A DNA stretch of 64,000 nt from Burkholderiales bacterium (lineage in GTDB: Bacteria > Pseudomonadota > Gammaproteobacteria > Burkholderiales > Burkholderiaceae_C). The notes under the pieces are model-generated. The model was not told the origin of the DNA and did not search any database. It saw nothing but the letters and a program-made list of their open reading frames with translations. Numbering within the stretch: position 1 is the stretch's first letter; the number at the start of each line of letters is the position of its first letter. The stretch covers positions 140,508-204,507 of the forward strand of contig JACRNC010000020.1 of assembly GCA_016219375.1 (NCBI GenBank). The letters run 5' to 3'. This document shows positions 56,394-64,000 of this stretch, one piece after another. A program made the position numbers and the translations under genes.

Positions 56394-57410
56394 TCAGGCT
56401 GCCAGGGCGGGCACCGGCGCGGCCAGTGTCGCACCGAAATCGTGCTCGCCCTTGGCGGCAGACAGGCCGCGGGCCACCTCGCGCACCTGGTCGCGCAGCC
56501 AGCGGCCGGCGGCGCTGTGATGGGTCAGGTCATGCCAGAGCTGGTAGTACGTCATCGCCGGGAAGGCGATGGGGCAGCGCAGGATGCGCAGCGGCAGGCT
56601 GTCCAGATAGCGGGTGCAGAACAGCCGCCCGGTGGTCAGCACCAGGCGCGAGTGGGCGACGATGCGCGGAAAGGTGGCGAAGCTCGCGCTGCGCACGACG
56701 ATGTTGCGCGACAGGCCCAGGGCCGACAGGTGCTCGTCGATCACGCCGCGCGCGCCGGTGTGCGTGGGCATGGGCGCCACATGCTCGGCCGCCAGGTAGG
56801 CGGCGGCGTTCCAGCCCTTGCGGCCACTGGGCGCGCGGGCGGCGGGGTGGTCGGCGGCCACCAGGCACACGACCTCATCGGCCAGCAGCCGGCCCAGGTG
56901 CAGCTCGGGCGAGGGCTGCAGCCAGTTGCCGATGACCAGGTCCACCTCGCCACGGGCCAGGGCGCGGCGGTAGTCGAAGTCGGCCGTCAGCGGCTGCAGC
57001 TCCACCTTGATGCCGGGCGCCAGCGTGCGCAGCCGCACCACCACGGCGGGCAGAAACCACGGGTCCAGGAAGTCGCTGGCGGCGATGCGCAGCGTCAGCG
57101 TGCTGGTGGCCGGATCGAAGCGCCGCACGGCCGCCGCATGGCTGCCGAACAGGCTCTGCGCATGCTGCAGGATGGCCGCGGCCGGCTCCAGCATGCGCAG
57201 CGCGGCATCCGTGGGCGCCATGCCGGAGCCGCTGCGCACCAGCAGCGGGTCGCCGCAAAGCGCGCGCAGCCGCTTGAGCTGGGCGCTCACGGCCGGCTGG
57301 CTCAGCCCCAGGCGGATGGCGGCGCGCGAGACGCTGCGTTCAGTGATCACGGTGTGGAAGACGCGGACGAGTGACAGCTCGATCTTGTCGAAAAGTACCG
57401 GCTGCGTCAT
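56394..57410 (-). CDS. LysR-type regulator of the purine operons (predicted)
   Basis: The 338-residue regulator has an N-terminal winged helix (TERSVSRAAIRLGLSQPAVSAQLKRL at residues 20-45) and a LysR effector domain. The start at 57410 (MTQPVLFDKIELSLVRVFH) is taken because it puts the helix-turn-helix at the usual place. It is the first gene of the guaD-transporter operon and is divergent from xdhABC. In LysR systems such a gene usually controls both directions. Three ATAGCG boxes lie in the shared region. A purine or urate intermediate would be the expected ligand. Confidence 0.88.
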   Translation of the reverse strand: MTQPVLFDKIELSLVRVFHTVITERSVSRAAIRLGLSQPAVSAQLKRLRALCGDPLLVRSGSGMAPTDAALRMLEPAAAILQHAQSLFGSHAAAVRRFDPATSTLTLRIAASDFLDPWFLPAVVVRLRTLAPGIKVELQPLTADFDYRRALARGEVDLVIGNWLQPSPELHLGRLLADEVVCLVAADHPAARAPSGRKGWNAAAYLAAEHVAPMPTHTGARGVIDEHLSALGLSRNIVVRSASFATFPRIVAHSRLVLTTGRLFCTRYLDSLPLRILRCPIAFPAMTYYQLWHDLTHHSAAGRWLRDQVREVARGLSAAKGEHDFGATLAAPVPALAA

Positions 57411-57420
57411 GTGGCGGGGC

Positions 57421-57473
57421 TGATAGCGAGTATTTGCGCCATCGTATAGCGCGGCAGGGGCTTCCTGATAGCG
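57421..57473. promoter_or_regulatory. Three phased ATAGCG boxes in the LysR-xdhA intergenic region
   Basis: ATAGCG occurs at 57423-57428, 57446-57451 and 57468-57473, the first and third within TGATAGCG. The spacings of 23 and 22 bases equal about two helical turns, so all copies face one side of the DNA. This is a strong candidate for the binding region of the adjacent LysR protein. The rest of the gap to xdhA shows no gene. Confidence 0.6.
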
Positions 57474-57641
57474 TGGCGCGTCATGGGCGGGCGTAGAGTG
57501 GCTGCTCAGCGGCATCCGTCACGGCCCGCCGCCCGCCGCGCCTTGCCGCCTCTTCATGCCCCGCCACGCGGTGGCACGGGACATGCGGCGGCCAACCGGG
57601 CGCCCTGTCTGCAAGGCCCCTTGCTCTCTCCCCTTTTTCTC

Positions 57642-59243
57642 ATGACTGCCTCCGCCACGCCTGACGCCCCGCCCCTGCCGCCGCCGCGGCCCATCCGCTT
57701 CGTGCACCAGGGCCGCATCGTCTCGGTGGAGGGCCTGGCGCCCACCACCAGCGTGCTCGCCTGGCTGCGCGAACACGCGCACTGCACCGGCACCAAGGAG
57801 GGCTGTGCCGAGGGCGATTGCGGCGCCTGCACCGTGGTCATCGCCGAGCCGGCGCCGGCCGGCACCGCGCCCGCCGGCAGCGCGGGCACTGCGGCTGCCG
57901 TGATCGACGGCCTGCTGCTGCGCACGGTCAATGCCTGCATCCAGTTCCTGCCCACGCTGGACGGCCGGGCGCTGCTGACGGTGGAAGACCTCAAGGCAAT
58001 GGCCGGCGGCGCGCTGCACCCGGTGCAGCAGGCGCTGGTGGACTGCCACGGCTCGCAGTGCGGCTTCTGCACGCCGGGATTCGCCATGTCGCTGGCCTGC
58101 GCCTACGAGCACCACCAGGCCGCCGGCACCCGGCCCGGCCGGCAGGCGCTGGCCGATGCGCTGGCGGGCAACCTGTGCCGCTGCACCGGCTACCGGCCCA
58201 TCCTGGATGCCGGCCAGCGCATGTTCGACGCCCCGCCCGTGCGGCTGGACACGGCCGCGCTCAAGGCGCAGCTGGCCGAGCTGGCGCTGGACGCCCCGCT
58301 GCACTACGCGGGGCCCAGCGCCGCCGCCAGCGCCTCACCACCCGGCCGCATCGACCACCTGCATGCGCCGCGCACGCTGGACGAGCTGGCCGCCCTGCGC
58401 CTGGCCCGCCCCGACGCGCGGCTGCTGGCCGGCGCCACCGACATCGGCCTGTGGGTGAACAAGCAGTTCCGCGATCTGGGCGACGTGATCTATCTGGGCC
58501 GGGTGGACGCGCTCAAGCGCATCGAGGTGGAGGACGGCCATCTCGTCATCGGCGCCGGCGCTGCGCTGGAGGACGCCTGGGCCGCCCTGGTGCGCCACCG
58601 GCCCGAGCTGCGCGAGCTGTGGCTGCGCTTTGCCTCCCCGCCCATCCGCCACGCCGGCACGCTGGGCGGCAACCTGGCCAACGGCTCGCCCATCGGCGAC
58701 GGCGCACCGGCGCTGATCGCACTTGACGCCCGTCTTTGGCTGCGCAAGGGAGCGGCCGTGCGCGAGGTGGCGCTGGACGCCTTCTACGTGGACTACATGC
58801 GCAATGACCTGGCGGCCGGCGAGTTCGTCCAGGCCATCGTCGTGCCGCTGCCCGGGCCGCAGCAACTGCGCGTCTACAAGGTGTCCAAGCGCTACGACAG
58901 CGACATCTCCGCCGTCTGCGCGGGGCTGGCGCTGAGCCTGGACGGCGACGGCCGCATCGCCCACGTGCGCCTGGCCTATGGCGGCATGGCGGCCACGGTG
59001 CGCCGCGCTGCGCAGGCCGAGGCTGCGCTGCTGGGCCAGCCCTGGGGCGAGCCCGCGCTGCACGCCGCGCAGGCCGCGCTGGCACAGGACTTCACCCCGC
59101 TGAGCGACATGCGCGCCAGCGCCGCCTACCGGCTGCGCGTGGCGCAGAACCTGCTGCGCCGCTTCTGGCTCGAGACGCGTGCCGAGGCGCCGCTGGCGCA
59201 GGGCGCGGTCAGCGTCTGGGCCCTTGACGAGGCCACGTCATGA
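57642..59243 (+). CDS. xdhA: Xanthine dehydrogenase small subunit (Fe-S and FAD)
   Basis: The 533-residue subunit carries electrons from the molybdenum site to NAD. The plant-type [2Fe-2S] site includes GCAEGDCGAC (Cys55, Cys60 and Cys63) and a later Cys in VNACIQFL. The second cluster uses CGFCTPG and NLCRCTGYRPI. The FAD domain (about 235-420) has LLAGATDIGLWVNKQ and AGTLGGNLANGSPIGD. The start at 57642 has no strong ribosome binding site. It overlaps xdhB by 4 bases. Confidence 0.96.
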   Translation: MTASATPDAPPLPPPRPIRFVHQGRIVSVEGLAPTTSVLAWLREHAHCTGTKEGCAEGDCGACTVVIAEPAPAGTAPAGSAGTAAAVIDGLLLRTVNACIQFLPTLDGRALLTVEDLKAMAGGALHPVQQALVDCHGSQCGFCTPGFAMSLACAYEHHQAAGTRPGRQALADALAGNLCRCTGYRPILDAGQRMFDAPPVRLDTAALKAQLAELALDAPLHYAGPSAAASASPPGRIDHLHAPRTLDELAALRLARPDARLLAGATDIGLWVNKQFRDLGDVIYLGRVDALKRIEVEDGHLVIGAGAALEDAWAALVRHRPELRELWLRFASPPIRHAGTLGGNLANGSPIGDGAPALIALDARLWLRKGAAVREVALDAFYVDYMRNDLAAGEFVQAIVVPLPGPQQLRVYKVSKRYDSDISAVCAGLALSLDGDGRIAHVRLAYGGMAATVRRAAQAEAALLGQPWGEPALHAAQAALAQDFTPLSDMRASAAYRLRVAQNLLRRFWLETRAEAPLAQGAVSVWALDEATS

Positions 59244-61603
59244 ACGACGCCGTGGAGACCTTCCTGAAGCCGCCCGCCCGCGGCCATGCCGTGGCCGGCA
59301 CCGCCGTGCCGCACGAGTCGGCGCATCTGCACGTGGCCGGCGAGGCCGCCTACACCGACGACCTGCCCGAGCTGGCCGGCACGCTGCATGCGGCGCTGGG
59401 CCTGTCGCCCCTGCCGCACGGCCGGCTGCTGTCCATCGATGTGGACCTGCTGCGCGCCCAGCCGGGCGTGGTGGCGGTGCTCACGGCGGCGGACATCCCG
59501 GGCGTGAACGACTGCGGCGCCCTGGTGCATGACGACCCCATCCTGGCCAGCGGCCAGGTGCACTACGTCGGCCAGCCGGTGTTCGCCGTGCTGTCCGAAG
59601 ACCGCGAGGCCGCCCGCCGCGCCGCCGCGCTGGCTGGCCAGGCCCTGCGCATCGAGCCGCTGCCCGCCGTGCTCGACCCGGAGCAGGCCCATGCCCAGGG
59701 CCTGCACGTGGTGCCCACCATGCGCCTGGCGCGCGGCGATGCGCGGGCCGAATTGCCCCGCGCGCCGCACCGCTGGCAGGGCCGCCTGGCCATCGGCGGG
59801 CAGGAGCAGTTCTATCTGGAGGGGCAGATCAGCTGCGCCGTGCCGCTGGAAGACCGCGGCATGCGCGTGCACTGCTCCACCCAGCATCCCAGCGAGATGC
59901 AGCACGTCGTCGCCCACGCGCTGGGCGTGCATGCGCACCATGTGCAGGTGGAATGCCGGCGCATGGGCGGCGGCTTCGGTGGCAAGGAGTCGCAGTCGGC
60001 CGTCTTCGCCTGCATCGCCGCCGTGGCCGCGCGCAAGCTGGGCCGGCCGGTCAAGCTGCGGCCCGACCGCGATGACGACATGCTCATCACCGGCCGGCGC
60101 CACTGCTTCGTCCACCGCTGGGACGTGGGCCATGACGACGAGGGCCGCATCCTGGCCGCCGACGTGGAGATGATCTCCCGCGCCGGTTTCTCGGCCGACC
60201 TGTCGGCCCCGGTGATGGCCCGCGCGCTGTGCCACTTCGACAACGCCTACTGGCTGCCGCATGTGGCCATCGCCGGCCACAGCGCGCGCACGAACACGCA
60301 GAGCAACACCGCCTTTCGCGGCTTCGGCGGGCCGCAGGGCGCGCTGGCCATCGAATACATCCTCGACTCCGTCGCCCGCCGCCTGGGCCGCGACGCGCTG
60401 GACGTGCGCCGCGCCAACTTCTATGGCGTGGGCGAGCGCAATGTCACGCCCTATGGCCAGGTGGTCGAGGACAACGTCATCGCCCCGCTGGTCGATGAGC
60501 TGGCCACGCGCGCCGACTACGCCGGCCGGCGCGCAGCCATCGCCGCCTTCAATGCCGAAAGCCCGGTGCTGAAGAAGGGCCTGGCGCTCACGCCGGTCAA
60601 GTTCGGCATCTCCTTCAACGTGGTCCACCTCAACCAGGCCGGCGCGCTGGTGCACGTCTACACCGACGGCACGGCCCTGGTGAACCACGGCGGCACCGAG
60701 ATGGGCCAGGGCCTGAACACCAAGGTGGCCCAGGTGGTGGCGCAGGAGCTGGGCCTGAGCCTGGACCGCGTGCGCTGCACCGCCACCGACACGAGCAAGG
60801 TGGCCAACACCTCGGCCACCGCCGCCTCCACCGGCAGCGACCTCAACGGCAAGGCCGCGCAGGACGCCGCCCGCACCATCCGCCAGCGCCTGGCCGAGCA
60901 CGTGGCGCGCACGCATGGCGTCGATGCGGGCCAGGTGCGCTTTGCCGGCAACCACGTGCAGGTGGCCGGCCAGCGCATCCCCTTTGAAGACGTGGCCCAG
61001 CAGGCCTACATGGCCCGCGTGCAGCTGTGGTCCGACGGCTTCTACGCCACGCCCAAGCTGAGCTGGGACCGCAACACCATGCAGGGCCGGCCGTTCTACT
61101 ACTTCGCCTACGGCGCGGCCGTCTCCGAGGTGATCATCGACACCCTCACTGGCGAGTCACGCCTGCTGCGTGCCGACCTGCTGCACGACGTGGGCGCGTC
61201 GCTCAACCCGGCGCTGGACATCGGCCAGGTCGAGGGCGCCTTCATCCAGGGCATGGGCTGGCTGACCACCGAGGAGCTGGTGTGGCACCCGCTGGACGGC
61301 TCGCCGCGCGCGGGCAAGCTGATGACCCACGCGCCCAGCACCTACAAGATCCCCACGGCCAACGACGCGCCGCCGGTCTTCCACACCCGGCTCTACGACA
61401 ACGTCAACGCCCAGGACACCATCCACCGTAGCAAGGCCGTGGGCGAGCCGCCGCTGCTGCTGGGCTTCTCGGTGTTCTTCGCCATCCGTGACGCCATCTC
61501 CGCCGTGGGCGGGCACCGCATCGACCCGCCGCTGCGCGCGCCGGCCACGGCCGAGGCCATCCTGGATGCGGTGGACGCGGTGCGGGCCGGGAGCGGGGGA
61601 TGA
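59240..61603 (+). CDS. xdhB: Xanthine dehydrogenase large subunit (molybdopterin)
   Basis: The 787-residue catalytic subunit hydroxylates hypoxanthine and xanthine to urate at a molybdenum cofactor. Visible blocks are RRMGGGFGGKESQSA, FRGFGGPQGALAIEYI with the substrate-binding Arg, GTEMGQGLNTKVAQVVAQEL, and the end block with the catalytic Glu (GEPPLLLGFSVFFAIRDA). The length fits bacterial XdhB. It is coupled to xdhA and xdhC by 4-base overlaps. Confidence 0.97.
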   Translation: MNDAVETFLKPPARGHAVAGTAVPHESAHLHVAGEAAYTDDLPELAGTLHAALGLSPLPHGRLLSIDVDLLRAQPGVVAVLTAADIPGVNDCGALVHDDPILASGQVHYVGQPVFAVLSEDREAARRAAALAGQALRIEPLPAVLDPEQAHAQGLHVVPTMRLARGDARAELPRAPHRWQGRLAIGGQEQFYLEGQISCAVPLEDRGMRVHCSTQHPSEMQHVVAHALGVHAHHVQVECRRMGGGFGGKESQSAVFACIAAVAARKLGRPVKLRPDRDDDMLITGRRHCFVHRWDVGHDDEGRILAADVEMISRAGFSADLSAPVMARALCHFDNAYWLPHVAIAGHSARTNTQSNTAFRGFGGPQGALAIEYILDSVARRLGRDALDVRRANFYGVGERNVTPYGQVVEDNVIAPLVDELATRADYAGRRAAIAAFNAESPVLKKGLALTPVKFGISFNVVHLNQAGALVHVYTDGTALVNHGGTEMGQGLNTKVAQVVAQELGLSLDRVRCTATDTSKVANTSATAASTGSDLNGKAAQDAARTIRQRLAEHVARTHGVDAGQVRFAGNHVQVAGQRIPFEDVAQQAYMARVQLWSDGFYATPKLSWDRNTMQGRPFYYFAYGAAVSEVIIDTLTGESRLLRADLLHDVGASLNPALDIGQVEGAFIQGMGWLTTEELVWHPLDGSPRAGKLMTHAPSTYKIPTANDAPPVFHTRLYDNVNAQDTIHRSKAVGEPPLLLGFSVFFAIRDAISAVGGHRIDPPLRAPATAEAILDAVDAVRAGSGG

Positions 61604-62703
61604 GCGCGCCCGCACGGCCGGCAGGCGCCGCACAGGGCCGCGGCCGCCAGGCGAAGGTGCCAGGAGCCCGTCGAGGCTCCCAAGAGCGCCGCGCCGGCCG
61701 TCGGGCCACGTCGCGGCGCCCATCCGGGCTGATCCACACGCAGCGGCCATGCCCCCCCCCGCCCTCCTCCTGCGCTCCCGCCTGGTCGCGGCCCAGCGAC
61801 GCCGCCGCGCTGCGCACCCAGGCGCAGCGCTGGCTGGCTGGCGGCACGCCGGCCGTCATCGTCGAGGTAGCGGAGATCCGCGGCTCCACGCCGCGCGAGG
61901 TGGGCGCCCGCATGCTGGTGTGCGCCGGAGCCCGTGAAAGCGACGGCGGTGCGGGTTGGGGTGCGGGTCCGGGTGCGAGGGTCGCAACAGCCGGCATGGC
62001 CGGGACCATAGGCGGCGGCCATCTCGAGCACGTGGCCCTGCACGAGGCGCGCGAGCTGCTGCAGGCCGCGTCGACCCGGCCGGCTGCTCTGCCCGCCCTG
62101 CCGGTCGAGCGCCGCTATCCCCTGGGCCCCACCCTGGGCCAGTGCTGCGGCGGCACCGTGCTGCTGCGCTACACCTTGCTGGATCAGGCCGCCCTGGACG
62201 CCTGGCCTGCCGGCCCCGCGCGCCTGCCGGTACTGCTCTTCGGTGCCGGCCACGTCGGCCGCGCGCTGGCCGCCGCCCTGGCGCCGCTGCCCTTCGTACT
62301 GCGCTGGATCGACGAGCGCGAGGACGCCTTCCCCGACGACCCGGCCTGGTTCGCCGCCCATCCGCACATCGAGCGCGTCTGCGTCGATGCGGTGGAGGCG
62401 GAGGTCGCCATCGCCACCCCCGGCAGCGCCTTCGTCGTGATGACGCACAGCCACGACCTGGACCTGAGCATCGTCCAGGCCATCCTGCGCCGCGGCGACG
62501 CCGCCTTCTGCGGCCTGATCGGCTCGCAGACCAAGCGCCAGCGCTTCCTGCACCGGCTGGCCGACCGCGGCCTGCCGCCCGAGCGGCTGGCACAGCTCAC
62601 CTGCCCCATCGGCCTGCCCGCCATCCCCGGCAAGGAGCCGGAGGTCATCGCGGCCAGCGTAGCCGCCCAGTTGCTCCACCTGCGCAACGCGCAGCAAGGC
62701 TGA
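61600..62703 (+). CDS. xdhC: Xanthine dehydrogenase accessory protein XdhC, with odd N-terminus
   Basis: XdhC binds the molybdenum cofactor and inserts the sulfurated form into XdhB. The conserved part runs from about residue 68 (DAAALRTQAQRWLAGGTPAV) through IRGSTPREVGARMLV, GTIGGGHLEHVAL and the Rossmann block PVLLFGAGHVGRALAAALA. The 367-residue product starts in the ATGA overlap with xdhB and has about 65 Arg/Pro-rich residues with no match to the family. A run of nine C follows an ATG at 61749 that is one base out of frame with the conserved part. A start there with a frameshift, or a sequencing error, may explain the N-terminus. Confidence 0.88.
   Translation: MSAPARPAGAAQGRGRQAKVPGARRGSQERRAGRRATSRRPSGLIHTQRPCPPPPSSCAPAWSRPSDAAALRTQAQRWLAGGTPAVIVEVAEIRGSTPREVGARMLVCAGARESDGGAGWGAGPGARVATAGMAGTIGGGHLEHVALHEARELLQAASTRPAALPALPVERRYPLGPTLGQCCGGTVLLRYTLLDQAALDAWPAGPARLPVLLFGAGHVGRALAAALAPLPFVLRWIDEREDAFPDDPAWFAAHPHIERVCVDAVEAEVAIATPGSAFVVMTHSHDLDLSIVQAILRRGDAAFCGLIGSQTKRQRFLHRLADRGLPPERLAQLTCPIGLPAIPGKEPEVIAASVAAQLLHLRNAQQG
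61663..61719. repeat. Paired inverted repeats in the xdhC 5' region
   Basis: GGAGCC/GGCTCC (61663-61668 and 61675-61680) and GCGCCGCG/CGCGGCGC (61686-61693 and 61712-61719) form two successive stem-loops. They lie in the part of xdhC that encodes the non-conserved N-terminus, so they may belong to an inserted palindromic element. Confidence 0.55.
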
Positions 62704-62777
62704 CCGCGCACCGCCAGCAGGGCTGAAGCTCCGCACCGCGCAGCAGGGCTGAGCTGCGCATCGCGCAGCGGGGCTGA
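62686..62777 (+). repeat. Degenerate repeat GCAGCAGGGCTGA at the end of xdhC
   Basis: Four imperfect copies of a unit containing CAGCAGGGCTGA end near 62703, 62726, 62752 and 62777 (spacing 23, 26 and 25). The first includes the xdhC stop codon, so the array grew from the gene end. It could be a slippage product. Confidence 0.6.
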
Positions 62778-62818
62778 CCCTGCCGCCAGCAGGCCCAAGG
62801 CGCCGCCCGGCCCCAAAT

Positions 62819-62836
62819 TAGATTGCACACAATACA
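62819..62836. promoter_or_regulatory. Probable OhrR operator upstream of ohr
   Basis: TAGATTG (62819-62825), CACA, CAATACA (62830-62836) is an imperfect inverted repeat around ATTG/CAAT in an AT-rich island. It stands 33 bases before the ohr start, where OhrR operators of similar shape are usual. It would keep ohr repressed until a peroxide oxidises OhrR. Confidence 0.6.
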
Positions 62837-62868
62837 TTTGCGTCATCGACACCTTGATGGAGACATGG

Positions 62869-63290
<422 letters not shown>

Positions 63291-63294
<4 letters not shown>

Positions 63295-63866
63295 GCAGCG
63301 TGAAGACGGGCCAGCCCGGACGGCGCGCCGGCACGCCGGCGGCCCCGAGCGCCGCGCCCCGGGCCCAGGCCGACCCGGCCGCCCTGGCCCTGCGTCTGGA
63401 CCAGCAGGTGTGCTTCCCGCTCTACGCAGCGGCTCACCTGGTCACCCGGCTCTACCGGCCGCTGCTTGCCCCGCTGGGCCTGACCTACCCGCAGTACCTG
63501 GCGATGCTCGTGTTGTGGGAAGGCTCGCCCGTCTCGGTGGGCGAGCTCGGCCAGCGCCTGCTGCTCGACAGCGGCACCCTCACGCCCCTGCTCAAGCGCC
63601 TGGAAACGTCGGGCCTGGTCAGCCGCAGCCGCTCGCCGGCCGACGAGCGCCGCGTGCTGATCGACCTGACGCCCGCCGGCCGCAAACTGCAGCAGCGCGC
63701 CCGCGCCATCCCGGCCGCGATGTGCGCCAGCCTGGGCGTCGATGCCCGGGATCTGCTGCCGCTGCGCGATGCGCTGCAGCGCCTGGTGGCGGACCTGTCC
63801 GGCGCCCAGGCGCAGGGCGCTTCGCCGCCGGACAGCAAGGCGGGCGCCGCCGCCCGCAACGGCTGA
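63291..63866 (+). CDS. ohrR: MarR-family organic peroxide sensor OhrR
   Basis: The 191-residue repressor has a winged helix (SVGELGQRLLLDSGTLTPLLKRLE and the wing RSRSPADERRV). The peroxide-sensing Cys41 is in DQQVCFPLYAAAH, and a second Cys145 suits the two-cysteine OhrR type. The start is a GTG within the ohr stop. About 25 N-terminal residues are a low-complexity extension. It probably controls the operator upstream of ohr and thus its own synthesis. Confidence 0.94.
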
Positions 63867-64000
63867 GCAACCGTCTTGAAGGTCAAGCGTCGTGAAGCAT
63901 CGGAATCCACCTGGAGCGATGTTTAGCGATGGCGTTGAGCACGCCGACGAGCTTGCGCATGGTGGCGACTAGGGCGACCTTCTTGCGCTTGCCGTTGGCC
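63867..64000 (-). mobile_element. IS110-family insertion sequence, 3' end (partial)
   Basis: Directly after ohrR begins the right end of an insertion sequence that continues beyond the window. Only the end of its transposase gene is present, and no terminal repeats are seen, as usual for IS110 elements. Confidence 0.7.
63883..64000 (-). CDS. C-terminus of an IS110-family transposase (partial)
   Basis: On the minus strand the last 38 codons encode KRKKVALVATMRKLVGVLNA followed by IAKHRSRWIPMLHDA and a TGA. The KKVALxAxMRKLxxxLNA block is typical of the C-terminal domain of IS110/IS116/IS902 transposases. It uses codons such as CTA, ATT, AAA and GCT that are rare in the neighbouring genes, a sign of foreign origin. 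The start is beyond the window. Confidence 0.82.
   Translation of the reverse strand, partial: ANGKRKKVALVATMRKLVGVLNAIAKHRSRWIPMLHDA

Noticed and set aside
57411..57641. Possible xanthine-type riboswitch before xdhA.
   Set aside because: I could not find the conserved paired elements of a known purine or xanthine aptamer. Only the ATAGCG boxes and a small GCCAC/GTGGC hairpin are visible.
61749..61937. The ATG at 61749 as the start of a separate small gene.
   Set aside because: Its frame gives an Arg/His-rich peptide opposed to the conserved XdhC frame. It is discussed instead as a possible frameshifted start of xdhC.

Overview
The window is a high-GC chromosome segment with very dense genes, many start/stop overlaps (ATGA, GTGA) and frequent GTG or TTG starts. 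Housekeeping gene order (rpmF-plsX-fabHDG-acpP-fabF, rpoE-rseA-rseB-mucD, lepA-lepB-rnc-era-recO-pdxJ-nagZ) and recurring TAAAAT/TACAAT -10 boxes point to a betaproteobacterium of the Burkholderiales. A PEP-CTERM protein and a periplasmic-sensor GGDEF/EAL protein fit the Rubrivivax/Leptothrix/Ideonella side of that order. The placement is inferred from gene order and protein character, not from an alignment.

Layout. Positions 1-4095 (plus strand): the tail of a secreted protein, a c-di-GMP GGDEF-EAL protein, a small DnaJ-like zinc-finger protein and a thioredoxin-reductase-like flavoprotein. Positions 4109-24083 (minus strand): a 20-kb core block that runs, in transcription order, from yceD and rpmF through fatty acid synthesis, the envelope-stress sigma factor operon, lepA/lepB, rnc, era, recO, pdxJ and nagZ. 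acpS, expected between pdxJ and nagZ, is absent. Positions 24283-29405 (plus): maf, an RsmI-like methyltransferase, DUF3429, an M61 protease and a DUF3108 protein. Positions 29524-31456 (minus): dsbC and a UbiH-like monooxygenase. Positions 31791-36175 (plus): a hybrid histidine kinase, ychF and a TonB-domain protein. Then come tRNA-Ser(GGA), a LivK-type binding protein, a Pro-rich protein with holC, pepA, and divergent lptFG. Positions 43493-47017: a CbiX-CysB pair (sulfur/siroheme), glyoxalase I, a hemerythrin-like protein and a metallophosphoesterase.

Positions 47100-62703 hold a purine-use island interrupted only by a PEP-CTERM gene. On the minus strand lie a LysR regulator, guanine deaminase and a BMP-type ABC transporter (ATPase, two permeases, binding protein), and further on a Rieske oxygenase coupled to an adenine deaminase. 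Divergent from the regulator is xdhABC (xanthine dehydrogenase). Together they can import purines or nucleosides, deaminate guanine to xanthine and adenine to hypoxanthine, and oxidise hypoxanthine and xanthine to urate. The Rieske oxygenase is the unexplained member and could act on N-methylated purines. The window ends with ohr-ohrR behind an OhrR-type operator and the 3' end of an IS110-family transposase.

Points most worth a second look: the lepA leader, where a promoter, a stem-loop at the predicted start of transcription and an intrinsic terminator look like a 67-nt small RNA or attenuator; the Rieske/adenine-deaminase pair; the missing acpS with 14-bp tandem repeats at the site; a palindrome inserted in frame in era; and the structured, C-tract-containing 5' end of xdhC.
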